This document shows, piece by piece, positions 25,493 through 33,271 of a stretch of 37,180 bases of DNA (position 1 is its first letter; every line of letters begins with the position of its first letter). The notes beneath the pieces were generated by a model, which was not told where the DNA came from, did no database searches, and saw only the letters and a list, made by a program, of their open reading frames with translations. The DNA lies in NCBI GenBank assembly GCA_017427185.1, contig JAFRTJ010000016.1:1-37180 (forward strand). Direction: 5' to 3'. A program made the position numbers and the translations under genes. Source of the stretch: Bacteroidaceae bacterium (GTDB lineage: Bacteria; Bacteroidota; Bacteroidia; Bacteroidales; Bacteroidaceae).

Positions 25493-27322
25493 TTAGCCAT
25501 GTCCTTTGCTGCTCTGCATCATTTGTTCATTCGCAACAGGTATATCCACAAAGAAGTAGTAGTTCCAATATGAATCAGCATATTTGGATTGAAGCATTAC
25601 GTTGGCATCCTCCTTGTCTTTCAGATACTCTTGGATACGTATGTCATATTCCTCTGGATATTGGAAAGCATCCCGCATTTTGCCTCCCATCGCCTCCACC
25701 AATGCAGCAGCTTCAGCAAAAGCTTTGGGTAATGGATGTTGTTTGTAATAAGGCAGATTATGGATGACAATCTGGAAGAAATTGAGTTTCTTCTGAAGTA
25801 GCAGCCCACACAACAAGTAATCGATGTAGCCCTGTTTATCGGGGAACAACTGGGCTTGACGAACCATCTCTGAATTGAAAGGATAACCACCCACGAAATC
25901 ATCTTTGCGAAGCGGGGTCTCTGGCTTTACTCCCTTTTTCTCCAATTCCTTGATTCTTGCTAAGCGATCAGAGACAAACCGATGATGGAACAGGCTTTTA
26001 TCCAAAATGCTAAGATACTTCCTGGCAACAGGAAAATCTGCTTCCTCAATACTGTAATCAATCATGTCTCTCATCACAGAAAAGCAATTGCCGTTTGTCT
26101 CCAGAAGCGAATATTCCATTGCTTGGTGCATAGCTTCGTCATAAATGCCCAACGTAGCATAGAACTGCCGATTGAAAATCAATGGAAAACTTGTGCGATC
26201 TTTCCGATAAAGGAAATCTTCAGGATCATTGATGGAATAAGAGAAGAGATTCTCTCCCAACGTTCCTTCTGCGCTCTCTGCCAGCAAGGCATACTTGATG
26301 CGGATAGCATTTTCCATACCATCCTTTCTCAATTCTTTCTTCAATCCCTCCCAGTCTTTCTTATCTGTCAAGGAAATGTAGCGATAACACTTCTCGTAGT
26401 GGTGGAAAACCTCTTTCTGGCTCAACAAGAACACTGAGCAGAGAGAAGACAACGTGACGAAAGCCAGCCGCAAACCCTTAAGCCGGCGAAATGGAACCAT
26501 AACCAGCAGGAGCGTCAACAAATACATTCCTATATATAAATAATAATTGGAATCACTGACTTCACGAAGATGGAAGAAACGATCCGTGAAGGGCAAGAAA
26601 CATACCTTTTGACTATAAAGCTGCGGAACTAGAAAACATAATGCTATGCAGGACAAAGTGCCCCAGTAGAGTTTCGTGCGATAATGGAACCTTTCCAGCA
26701 GAGTCATGCAAACCAACAAGAGAATCTGTATGGGGTGATTCATCAATCCGAATCCTATGGTTGCAGAAAAAAGAGCCAAAACCAATCTACCCCACCCAAT
26801 GGAGACCTTGACATAAAGATATAACAGCACCATGAAGAAAACTGCCTCTATCGATAATCCAAGATCGTAAGTAAAGAAACTGATGAGAGCGATAGGCATC
26901 AGGAGAGCCATTTCCTTCATCGTTTCGCGTTTCATCGTTTTAGGAATAGCCATACAGAGAATTGTCATCAAGCCCAGCAGCAATGACTGAATGATTGCAC
27001 CTGCGATGGGCCAGCGATAGAATTGAAACAAGAAATCCTCGATCCAAGCCGTAAGAGCAGGTGCCATATTCAACTTTGACAAGAAATATTCTCGCGTAAA
27101 CAGAAAGTACGCATTTCCCTCCTGCAATCTCAAGCTCTCAGGGTACACCATCACCCACATAACTGTAAGAGAAAGCAAGAAAAGTAGGAGAATAAGATAA
27201 AGGACAGCAGATTCCGGAAGATGGAATCCGCTCTTCGCCTGCAAGGATGAAGATACCTTTCCTTCCTGCGAAGGCGAGGGTTTCTGACTTGTTGATATAT
27301 CCTTCTTTTTCTTTTGCCGCAT
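25493..27322 (-). CDS. DUF6057-like integral membrane protein
   Basis: A 609-residue protein. After a basic cytoplasmic N terminus of about 38 residues come around nine to ten hydrophobic helices (40-320), then a soluble helical C-terminal half of about 290 residues with TPR-like helix pairs. It resembles the Bacteroidota family DUF6057; function unknown. It lies 62 bp downstream of the propeller lipoprotein on the same strand, so the two probably work together at the envelope. It converges with the S41 protease gene, leaving only 30 bp between the stops. Confidence 0.82.
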   Translation of the reverse strand: MRQKKKKDISTSQKPSPSQEGKVSSSLQAKSGFHLPESAVLYLILLLFLLSLTVMWVMVYPESLRLQEGNAYFLFTREYFLSKLNMAPALTAWIEDFLFQFYRWPIAGAIIQSLLLGLMTILCMAIPKTMKRETMKEMALLMPIALISFFTYDLGLSIEAVFFMVLLYLYVKVSIGWGRLVLALFSATIGFGLMNHPIQILLLVCMTLLERFHYRTKLYWGTLSCIALCFLVPQLYSQKVCFLPFTDRFFHLREVSDSNYYLYIGMYLLTLLLVMVPFRRLKGLRLAFVTLSSLCSVFLLSQKEVFHHYEKCYRYISLTDKKDWEGLKKELRKDGMENAIRIKYALLAESAEGTLGENLFSYSINDPEDFLYRKDRTSFPLIFNRQFYATLGIYDEAMHQAMEYSLLETNGNCFSVMRDMIDYSIEEADFPVARKYLSILDKSLFHHRFVSDRLARIKELEKKGVKPETPLRKDDFVGGYPFNSEMVRQAQLFPDKQGYIDYLLCGLLLQKKLNFFQIVIHNLPYYKQHPLPKAFAEAAALVEAMGGKMRDAFQYPEEYDIRIQEYLKDKEDANVMLQSKYADSYWNYYFFVDIPVANEQMMQSSKGHG

Positions 27323-27384
27323 TACTACATACTTTTTCGTGGGAGCCGATCCATTTTTTCAAGAGATGTGAATGAAATGAACTC

Positions 27385-28815
27385 CTATTTCAATTTAAAG
27401 AAATCTGCCAACTGGTCCTTAGGAATATCCACTGGCTCGAGCATGAACTCTGGGATATTGTAACTGAACATCAGCTGGGTATTATACTCTGGGTCCCGCT
27501 GAGGTAAAAGGAAAGCCTTGCTGAATTCCTTTCCATCCCAATGAGCAAGGAAGACACGGGTATATCTCGTATCAACCCGTTTGCTGCTCAACATCACCCA
27601 TCGACCCGTACTGCTCCACGCGTGATGACTTTCCACATCATTGCTGTTGAGGGGCGAAGTATCTATCGAATCCCCCGTTTCCAAGTCTATCATTCTGAGG
27701 TCAGCTTCCTTGTGATACAAATGGAATGCACCACATTCTGCCCATGTGTACATCAAGTATCGACCATCAGGAGAGATGCGAGGCATCAGCACGCTTCCTC
27801 CCTCCAACTCTGCATTGTAGATCGTGTCAATCTCCGCACCCAACGACCCGTCCTTCTCGTCAAAAGGAACGCGAATCAGGCTGTAGCGAAGCTTATCGAA
27901 TTCCTTAGGCATCATCACTCTCTTCCCTGTACTGAAATACAGCCATTTACCGTCTGGCGAGAAGCATGGAAAAGTCTCCCAGTTAATGCTGTCATTGAAT
28001 CGAGCATCTGCCAACACATCATGTTTCTCCACGTCATAGATAATCATATCGGACCCCAAATCATACACCTCGATCTTGTCACGAGAATGGCTGTAGAACG
28101 ACTGGTGGGTCGCATTGGAAGAAAAAGCGATGAAGCGGCCTGAGGGATGCCAATAATTATAGCTCCCATGCTTGCGGGGACCCATACTTTTGATGTCGAC
28201 TTTCTCTATTTTACCATTATGGCAGACAATGGTGCCGCCACCTTCGCCACGAGCATGAAACATAAAATCGTCTGGCTTGTATCGAGCAAACGAATGGCAA
28301 TTGAGGCAACCTTTATTGTTTTGGGAATTCTCGACAATAGGCCTCGTGTCGAAATTGGTGAGATTACGCTCGTAGATTCCCATCTTGTCCCATCCTTCAT
28401 ACCCTGGTGGGATGAAGCGGTAGGCAATCCAATCATCGATTTCATCCTGGCTGACATGAAGCGTGAAAGGGAGATAGCTTGCTCCCTCAGGATGCTCCTC
28501 AGTCCAGGCAGAAACCTCGACACGTATGTCCCCACCTTCAGCCATGAGCTTTCTCCAGCCTTTCAGGGGGATATCCACATACCTTTTGCCTGAAACCTTA
28601 AGTTCAGTTCCTTTCTGATTGGTCAGGATAGCCTGGATTCGTCTCGCGCCAAGTATTTCAAAATTCAGGGGTGCGATGTTCTTGGGGACCGTCACATCCG
28701 TATAGTCAGGATAGACAGGAGGTTCCTCGTCCAATCTCTCCTTTGCAGACTTGACACCACAACTCGTCAATGCCACAAGACCACAAATTATTCCCAACCA
28801 ATACAGTTTCTTCAT
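27385..28815 (-). CDS. Beta-propeller (PD40/TolB-like) lipoprotein with a CXXCH haem-binding motif
   Basis: A 476-residue lipoprotein. The ATG at 28815 is chosen because AGAGAGGA precedes it and it opens a lipoprotein signal (lipobox LTSC, Cys19); a longer in-frame reading would run into a tRNA gene. After an N-terminal beta domain (about 40-130) the sequence CLNCH at 170-174 is a c-type haem attachment motif. The C-terminal part (about 195-460) has repeated PD40-type blades (FSPDGKWLYFST, ISPDGRYLMYTW). It is therefore exported to the periplasmic or outer face. Function unknown; the haem may make it a redox or sensor protein. A distal axial ligand could not be picked out. Confidence 0.85.
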   Translation of the reverse strand: MKKLYWLGIICGLVALTSCGVKSAKERLDEEPPVYPDYTDVTVPKNIAPLNFEILGARRIQAILTNQKGTELKVSGKRYVDIPLKGWRKLMAEGGDIRVEVSAWTEEHPEGASYLPFTLHVSQDEIDDWIAYRFIPPGYEGWDKMGIYERNLTNFDTRPIVENSQNNKGCLNCHSFARYKPDDFMFHARGEGGGTIVCHNGKIEKVDIKSMGPRKHGSYNYWHPSGRFIAFSSNATHQSFYSHSRDKIEVYDLGSDMIIYDVEKHDVLADARFNDSINWETFPCFSPDGKWLYFSTGKRVMMPKEFDKLRYSLIRVPFDEKDGSLGAEIDTIYNAELEGGSVLMPRISPDGRYLMYTWAECGAFHLYHKEADLRMIDLETGDSIDTSPLNSNDVESHHAWSSTGRWVMLSSKRVDTRYTRVFLAHWDGKEFSKAFLLPQRDPEYNTQLMFSYNIPEFMLEPVDIPKDQLADFFKLK

Positions 28816-28839
28816 TCCTCTCTGGTAAGTTTTTCTCTC

Positions 28840-28847
28840 CAAAGATA
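28840..28847 (-). promoter_or_regulatory. Possible -7 element of the propeller lipoprotein gene
   Basis: Minus-strand TATCTTTG matches TAnnTTTG, 25 bp before the start codon. The nearest TTG is 25 bp further upstream, longer than usual. Confidence 0.45.
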
Positions 28848-28968
28848 CAAACAAAATTCGAGATAGTGAGCGCAAGAACAATTTTTTTCCTCGAAGAGAT
28901 GCGTTTTTCTGGTTTTCACGTGTGCGCCTGCCCATTCTGACGTGTGAGCTGCGCAAATTTTCAATAAG

Positions 28969-29041
28969 AGCGGAAAACGAGACTCGAACTCGCGACCCCA
29001 ACCTTGGCAAGGTTGTGCTCTACCAACTGAGCTATTTCCGC
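28969..29041 (-). tRNA. tRNA-Gly (anticodon GCC), copy 2
   Basis: 73-nt cloverleaf; acceptor GCGGAAA, anticodon arm CAACC-TTGCCAA-GGTTG, T loop TTCGAGT. Identical in sequence to the copy at 29426-29498. It is the last tRNA of the four-gene cluster. Confidence 0.96.
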
Positions 29042-29199
29042 ATAAAGACAAAAAAAGCGAGATTCTGGCATCATTCACCGTTTTGTACTCGAAGATAAGT
29101 CTAGCACTCTATCGGTCAATGGAAATCCAGAACTCCGCAATTCTTGCGATTCTAACCTTTGCATTAGAATCTTATCGTATGCTGATTCTAATCGTGAGG
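29042..29199 (-). other. Inter-tRNA spacer with mutually exclusive hairpins
   Basis: No gene. GATTCTAA at 29148-29155, TTAGAATC at 29164-29171 and GATTCTAA at 29184-29191 allow two alternative 8-bp perfect stems that share the central arm. They could mark a processing site or terminator/attenuator between tRNA-Leu(GAG) and the last tRNA-Gly; no poly-U tract follows. Confidence 0.5.
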
Positions 29200-29281
29200 T
29201 GAAGAGGAGGAGACTCGAACTCCCACGCCTCGCGGCACTACCACCTCAAAGTAGCGCGTCTACCAATTCCGCCACCTCTCC
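29200..29281 (-). tRNA. tRNA-Leu (anticodon GAG)
   Basis: 82-nt class II tRNA with long variable arm. Acceptor GGAGAGG, anticodon arm CTACT-TTGAGGT-GGTAG giving GAG, T loop TTCGAGT, discriminator A. CCA not encoded. Confidence 0.94.
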
Positions 29282-29326
29282 AGCACGAATTAAAATCGAC
29301 ATTAAAAAGTCAAAAGCAGTATGTAG

Positions 29327-29408
29327 TGCCCAGAACAGGACTCGAACCTGCACACCTTTCGGCACACGCACCTGAAACGTGCGCGTCTACCAATTCCGCC
29401 ACCTGGGC
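29327..29408 (-). tRNA. tRNA-Leu (anticodon CAG)
   Basis: 82-nt class II tRNA. Acceptor GCCCAGG, anticodon arm CACGT-TTCAGGT-GCGTG giving CAG, long variable arm, T loop TTCGAGT, discriminator A. Confidence 0.94.
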
Positions 29409-29425
29409 AATCACTTTGATGAAAG

Positions 29426-29498
29426 AGCGGAAAACGAGACTCGAACTCGCGACCCCAACCTTGGCAAGGTTGTGCTCTACCAACTGAGCTATTTCCGC
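29426..29498 (-). tRNA. tRNA-Gly (anticodon GCC), copy 1
   Basis: 73-nt cloverleaf identical to the copy at 28969-29041, including the flanking G of the acceptor. First tRNA of the cluster, about 87 nt after the predicted transcription start. Confidence 0.96.
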
Positions 29499-29591
29499 AT
29501 GCTATCAAACAACTGCTTTCTGACCTTGATGCATATCCAATAAATAATGTCTTCAAGACTTTCTTTCTGCAACTCCTCCGAATTGCGAGTG

Positions 29592-29622
29592 CAAAGATAT
29601 TGCTTTTTCACGAAACCGCCAA
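29592..29622 (-). promoter_or_regulatory. Promoter of the tRNA cluster
   Basis: Minus-strand TTG (29620-29622), 20 bp, TATCTTTG (29592-29599). Predicted start near 29585, upstream of all four tRNAs. Confidence 0.72.
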
Positions 29623-29833
29623 ACAAATGGAAGAAAAAATTATTCGACTTTGTATGTATTGGCAGACTATACATTATAATATAAGGTAATAATGCGTTCA
29701 GAACTGCCCAACAGTCACGCCAGAAAAGACAACACGTTGAAACCGCAAAGACAACACGTTGAAATTGGAAAGACAACACGTTGAAATGAAGGAGGCGACG
29801 TGAGGACCCTTTTGAGCAGGGATGGAAAGGCAA
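29623..29833. other. Intergenic region between tRNA promoter and nspC
   Basis: About 210 bp without a gene. It is AT-rich up to 29700 and then carries the three-unit 22-bp array at 29730-29783, which begins 51 bp past the stop of the decarboxylase gene. Confidence 0.5.
29730..29783. repeat. 22-bp-period array of CAACACGTTG, three units
   Basis: Perfect cores CAACACGTTG start at 29730, 29752 and 29774, each preceded by GA and followed by AAA. The shared unit is GACAACACGTTGAAA. Spacers differ (CCGCAAA, TTGGAAA). A degenerate ACGTG lies at the next 22-bp step (29796). Confidence 0.88.
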
Positions 29834-30982
29834 TCAATCCATCCTGTCGCGATAATCCTCATAACGGAATTCGCGCAGGACTTCGATGGTTCCATCCAGA
29901 TGCTTCATGCAGATGGCTGGGTGCTGGATACCATTGAACATGCAGGTCTTGACGGTGGTATAGTGGATCATGTCCTCGAAGATTACCTCCTCGCCTACCT
30001 GTAATTCGTGGTCGAACCGCCAGCACGACATGTAGTCTCCACTGAGACAACTGTTTCCTCCCAAACGATAAACGTGCTCGTCCTTCGAGGCCGTCTTGAT
30101 GTAATCCTCTGGCATCGTCTCTGCCCCACGCACATCAGGCCAATAGGGCATCTCGAGGCAGTCAGGCATGTGACACGTGAAGGAGACGTTCAGGATGGCT
30201 GTCCTGACACCCTGATTCTCGACGATGTCCACCACGCTACTGACCAAGGGACCCGTCTGCCAGGCAAATGCGCTGCCAGGCTCCAGGATGATGCGAAGCC
30301 AGGGATACCGCTCATGCAGCCCTTTCAGGATTCTGATCAAGTGGTCTGTATCGTAGTCATTTCGAGTCATCAAGTGTCCGCCTCCCAGATTGAGCCATTT
30401 GATCTCGTGGAACCAACGCGAGAACTTCTCCTCGAGATGCTGCAGACTATGCTCCAGCGCATCAGGACCGCTTTCGCAATGATTGTGGCAATGGAACCCC
30501 TCGATGCCACCAGGGAGATGGTCTGGCAGCTGGTCGGCTGTGACTCCAAAGCGTGTGCCTGGAGCGCAAGGATTATAGAGTTCCGTCTCTATCTCAGAGT
30601 ACTCTGGGTTCACACGAATGCCGCAACTGACGGTATGCTCCTCGTAGGTTTGCACATAAGGATAGAAGCGGCGGTACTGAGACAAGGAGTTGAAGGTGAT
30701 GTGACCACTGCAATCCAAAATCGAAGAGAACTCCTCTTCCGTATATGCAGGGCTGTAGGTATGGGCCAACGAGCCGAACTCCTGGCGTGCAAGTCGGGCT
30801 TCATAGAGAGAACTGGCTGTGGTATGGCGAATGTATTCGCGAAAGATCGGAAATGTTCTCCATAGGGCAAAAGCCTTGAAAGCCAGGATGATCTCCACCC
30901 TGCTTTCCTTTGCGACCTTCTCTATAAGTGAAAGGTTGCGACGGAGCAAGTCCTCTTCTATCAGATAATACGGTGTCTGCAT
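29834..30982 (-). CDS. nspC: Carboxynorspermidine / carboxyspermidine decarboxylase
   Basis: A 382-residue PLP enzyme of the fold-type III (alanine racemase-like) decarboxylases that makes norspermidine or spermidine from the carboxylated form. The PLP lysine is Lys36 in ILAFKAFALW. GFHCHNHCES, LNLGGGHLMT and the C-terminal GNSCLSGDYMS segment are family landmarks and contain the phosphate-binding and active-site cysteine regions. The ATG at 30982 is chosen; a TTG 24 bp upstream would overlap the preceding gene. It starts 13 bp after the PCMD gene stop. The usual partner, carboxynorspermidine dehydrogenase, is not in the window. Confidence 0.94.
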   Translation of the reverse strand: MQTPYYLIEEDLLRRNLSLIEKVAKESRVEIILAFKAFALWRTFPIFREYIRHTTASSLYEARLARQEFGSLAHTYSPAYTEEEFSSILDCSGHITFNSLSQYRRFYPYVQTYEEHTVSCGIRVNPEYSEIETELYNPCAPGTRFGVTADQLPDHLPGGIEGFHCHNHCESGPDALEHSLQHLEEKFSRWFHEIKWLNLGGGHLMTRNDYDTDHLIRILKGLHERYPWLRIILEPGSAFAWQTGPLVSSVVDIVENQGVRTAILNVSFTCHMPDCLEMPYWPDVRGAETMPEDYIKTASKDEHVYRLGGNSCLSGDYMSCWRFDHELQVGEEVIFEDMIHYTTVKTCMFNGIQHPAICMKHLDGTIEVLREFRYEDYRDRMD

Positions 30983-30995
30983 GCTCTGCCTGGTG

Positions 30996-31946
30996 TCAAT
31001 AAACAAGTTTCACATTATCAATCATCAGCGTGTTCCCTTCTGAACCAATGTAGGCGCCGCCATAACTGCTGTCGAACTTCACGATGAGATGCGTAGGAGT
31101 CTCATTGGAATCAGCCCAGCCTTCCTCGATGATTTTCACGTTCTTACCCTTGGAATTCAGGCCATAATAAGTACGCTCGCCTGTGACCAAACCCATCCAA
31201 TCCTTGTACCAAGACTCCTTCGTGATGTCGCCATAGTGAATCTGGAATTCTTTTCCCTCGACCCATCCGTTGGTGTCCTTGTTGAAGCGGAACCGCTGAG
31301 TGCCTATTCGCAAGGCGTGTATATTGCCCTCTTCATCCTCCCAACGCTTCTGCAAGAGGCAAACCATCTCACCCATATCAGCTCCCTCGACGACTCTCCG
31401 CTTGGAGAAACCAGTCTCGCGGATACGCTTTTGCTCTCCTGCTCCTTTGTAATTGTAGTCAAACTTTATCGCTTTGGGGCGTTTTGTGAAAGGTATTCCC
31501 ACGTTGATTTTCGACATGGGATTCGAGCTGCTGGTGATAGGTTCGAGCATAGTACCCAGATAGATAGAGCCGGCAGCCAGTACGCTGATGTTCACGATGC
31601 CGATTGCCTTGCATTTCACGATATGGGTATAAAGTTTCACGCACTTGCCTGCTCCGTGTGCCTCAGGATAGACGGAAACGTTGGTCTTCACCACGCCTGC
31701 CACCTTGGCATACACATTGCTGTTTGCCCAAGGGCATCCCCCCTGATTGGTGAAAGCACGAGCCCCGTCGAAAGTTCCCTTGGGCCCCACTTCATACAGC
31801 GTTTGTGTATTGCCTCCCACCAACACGGATTCTTTTATGCTGCGAGTAATCCATGAGTCAAAATCTCCAAACTTGATGAGCTCCTCTTCTGCCATAGAGG
31901 TCAAGGAACCCAATCCAAGCAATACTGATAGAATAAATTTCTTCAT
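30996..31946 (-). CDS. PCMD-domain (putative carbohydrate metabolism) exported protein
   Basis: A 316-residue exported protein. The ATG at 31946 opens a signal peptide MKKFILSVLLGLGSLTSMA. The body is a jelly-roll-like beta protein resembling the PCMD family of Bacteroidota (KAIKFDYNYKGAGEQ in the middle, LMIDNVKLVY at the end). This family is thought to bind glycans or sit at the cell surface; direct evidence is scarce. It shares a transcript with nspC by spacing, with no functional link that I can see. Confidence 0.78.
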   Translation of the reverse strand: MKKFILSVLLGLGSLTSMAEEELIKFGDFDSWITRSIKESVLVGGNTQTLYEVGPKGTFDGARAFTNQGGCPWANSNVYAKVAGVVKTNVSVYPEAHGAGKCVKLYTHIVKCKAIGIVNISVLAAGSIYLGTMLEPITSSSNPMSKINVGIPFTKRPKAIKFDYNYKGAGEQKRIRETGFSKRRVVEGADMGEMVCLLQKRWEDEEGNIHALRIGTQRFRFNKDTNGWVEGKEFQIHYGDITKESWYKDWMGLVTGERTYYGLNSKGKNVKIIEEGWADSNETPTHLIVKFDSSYGGAYIGSEGNTLMIDNVKLVY

Positions 31947-32016
31947 AAGTCCTGAATACATTTTATTGTCACAATCTTGGTGTTTGTTTCTTTATACATA
32001 ATTATAATAGTGAGGC

Positions 32017-33183
32017 TCAGAATGCCTCGTTCATGTTCACACACACTCCTGGCTTGAACTTGTTGGTCATGCCTACATCAATTCGGAAATTCACCCTAGG
32101 TTTGAACTCCCATCGAAATCCAACACCATAGTTGGGCAACGTGTGCCGCCACTTAATGGAATCGAAGTCGTGGAAGCTGTTGGCACATCCAGCAAACAGG
32201 ACGACACCTAATCTGTAGGGCAAACTCTGACGCAACTCCAGCTGACCCTCGATGATGTTGCGATCCCTGTAACGCCCCTCGTAGTATCCTCGCATACGGC
32301 AACTCTCATCACCCACCAGGGCCAACATGGTCCAAGGAACGGTGCCGCCATAATTAAGTTGGCTATGGAGATCCAATGCCAGGATGCATCGTTTCCAAAC
32401 CTTACGGTATGCGTCATAAGTCATCTCAGTACGATTGAAGTAGTACGTGTTGAGAAACTTGGGGAAAAACAGTTGCTCCAACCTGATGAAATTGCCTCGA
32501 TAGGCATTCAGGATAAAGTCGCGGCTGTCATATTGCATGATCACTCCTGCGCCGGCAGAGAAAATGTTCTTGTCTTGCCCTTGTATGCGCCCCAGCGTCT
32601 CATCGGAATCAAAGTGATAGTTGTGACTGTAATTGAGGTCGGTCATAGGGCCCACATACAGATTTCTGGCAATGCGGAAGAGATAATCAAATTTGAAATG
32701 GAGCTTCAGCTCGTGATATTTTCCCTTATTCTCATTCAAGTCAGCACTCTCGTAACCAATTCCCCAAAAATTCAGGGGGAGAGACTGGGCAGTCAGTTTG
32801 TAGTTCCATCGCTGCCTGTCATTCGGCATGAAATTGTTTCCACGAAGTCCTATCTGGAAGAAGCCCTTGATACTGGCGTTGAAGAAAAGCGATACGTTGC
32901 TCGCCATCAGCAGAGAATCCGTCGGATCCCACTTGTAGATTCCTGAATAAGCACCTCCTATGCCAAACGAAGAAGTGTTGTTGTACGACGGACCTACCAC
33001 GAAGCTCCCATCAAAGGCTTTGTTCGTGGGCTTGTTGGTCTTACTCAGATAATCCAGGATCCAATACACAGGCTGCATAACCCCACTCCGCTGAGTGTTG
33101 GTTGTGTCCATGCTGACAGTATCCGTTTGAGCCTTTCCACTCATCGAAACTATCAGAAGAAGAGATAGCCAAAAGCGTTTCAC
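32017..33183 (-). CDS. Omp85/BamA-like outer-membrane barrel protein, GTG start
   Basis: A 388-residue outer-membrane protein with a signal peptide (KRFWLSLLLIVSMSGKAQ) followed by a sixteen-strand-type barrel with the surface-antigen features of Omp85 proteins (VGDESCRMRGYYEGRYRDRN near the conserved RGY loop). POTRA domains are absent, so it is not BamA itself. GTG at 33183 is taken as start because it opens the signal peptide; a TTG six codons upstream overlaps the promoter. Role unknown, perhaps lipid or protein export at the surface. Confidence 0.82.
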   Translation of the reverse strand: MKRFWLSLLLIVSMSGKAQTDTVSMDTTNTQRSGVMQPVYWILDYLSKTNKPTNKAFDGSFVVGPSYNNTSSFGIGGAYSGIYKWDPTDSLLMASNVSLFFNASIKGFFQIGLRGNNFMPNDRQRWNYKLTAQSLPLNFWGIGYESADLNENKGKYHELKLHFKFDYLFRIARNLYVGPMTDLNYSHNYHFDSDETLGRIQGQDKNIFSAGAGVIMQYDSRDFILNAYRGNFIRLEQLFFPKFLNTYYFNRTEMTYDAYRKVWKRCILALDLHSQLNYGGTVPWTMLALVGDESCRMRGYYEGRYRDRNIIEGQLELRQSLPYRLGVVLFAGCANSFHDFDSIKWRHTLPNYGVGFRWEFKPRVNFRIDVGMTNKFKPGVCVNMNEAF

Positions 33184-33188
33184 GAGCG

Positions 33189-33196
33189 CAAAGTTA
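33189..33196 (-). promoter_or_regulatory. -7 element immediately upstream of the Omp85-like gene
   Basis: Minus-strand TAACTTTG ends 5 bp before the GTG. Transcription would start at or next to the start codon, implying a leaderless or nearly leaderless message. No TTG at the usual distance. Confidence 0.45.
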
Positions 33197-33216
33197 CACA
33201 AAAAAGTCCGTAATCC

Positions 33217-33247
33217 TTGCAGAAATGCTATTTTATGACTAAATTTG
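33217..33247 (+). promoter_or_regulatory. Promoter of fructose-1,6-bisphosphatase gene
   Basis: TTG (33217-33219), 20 bp, TAAATTTG (33240-33247), 24 bp before the ATG at 33272. It is arranged divergently with the Omp85-like gene within 88 bp. Confidence 0.72.
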
Positions 33248-33271
33248 TTTCACAATTAATAAAAATAAACT

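Noticed and set aside
25466..25493. Bidirectional terminator AACCAT/ATGGTT between convergent genes
   Set aside because: Only a 6-bp stem with a 16-nt loop, no U tract, and it touches the stop codon of the minus-strand gene; too weak to annotate.
28816..29010. Upstream extension of the propeller lipoprotein
   Set aside because: It would run through a tRNA-Gly gene and bury the lipoprotein signal; a good start with a ribosome site exists at 28815.
30008..30865. Open frame of 285 codons opposite nspC
   Set aside because: Long, but antisense to a clear PLP decarboxylase and without family features.
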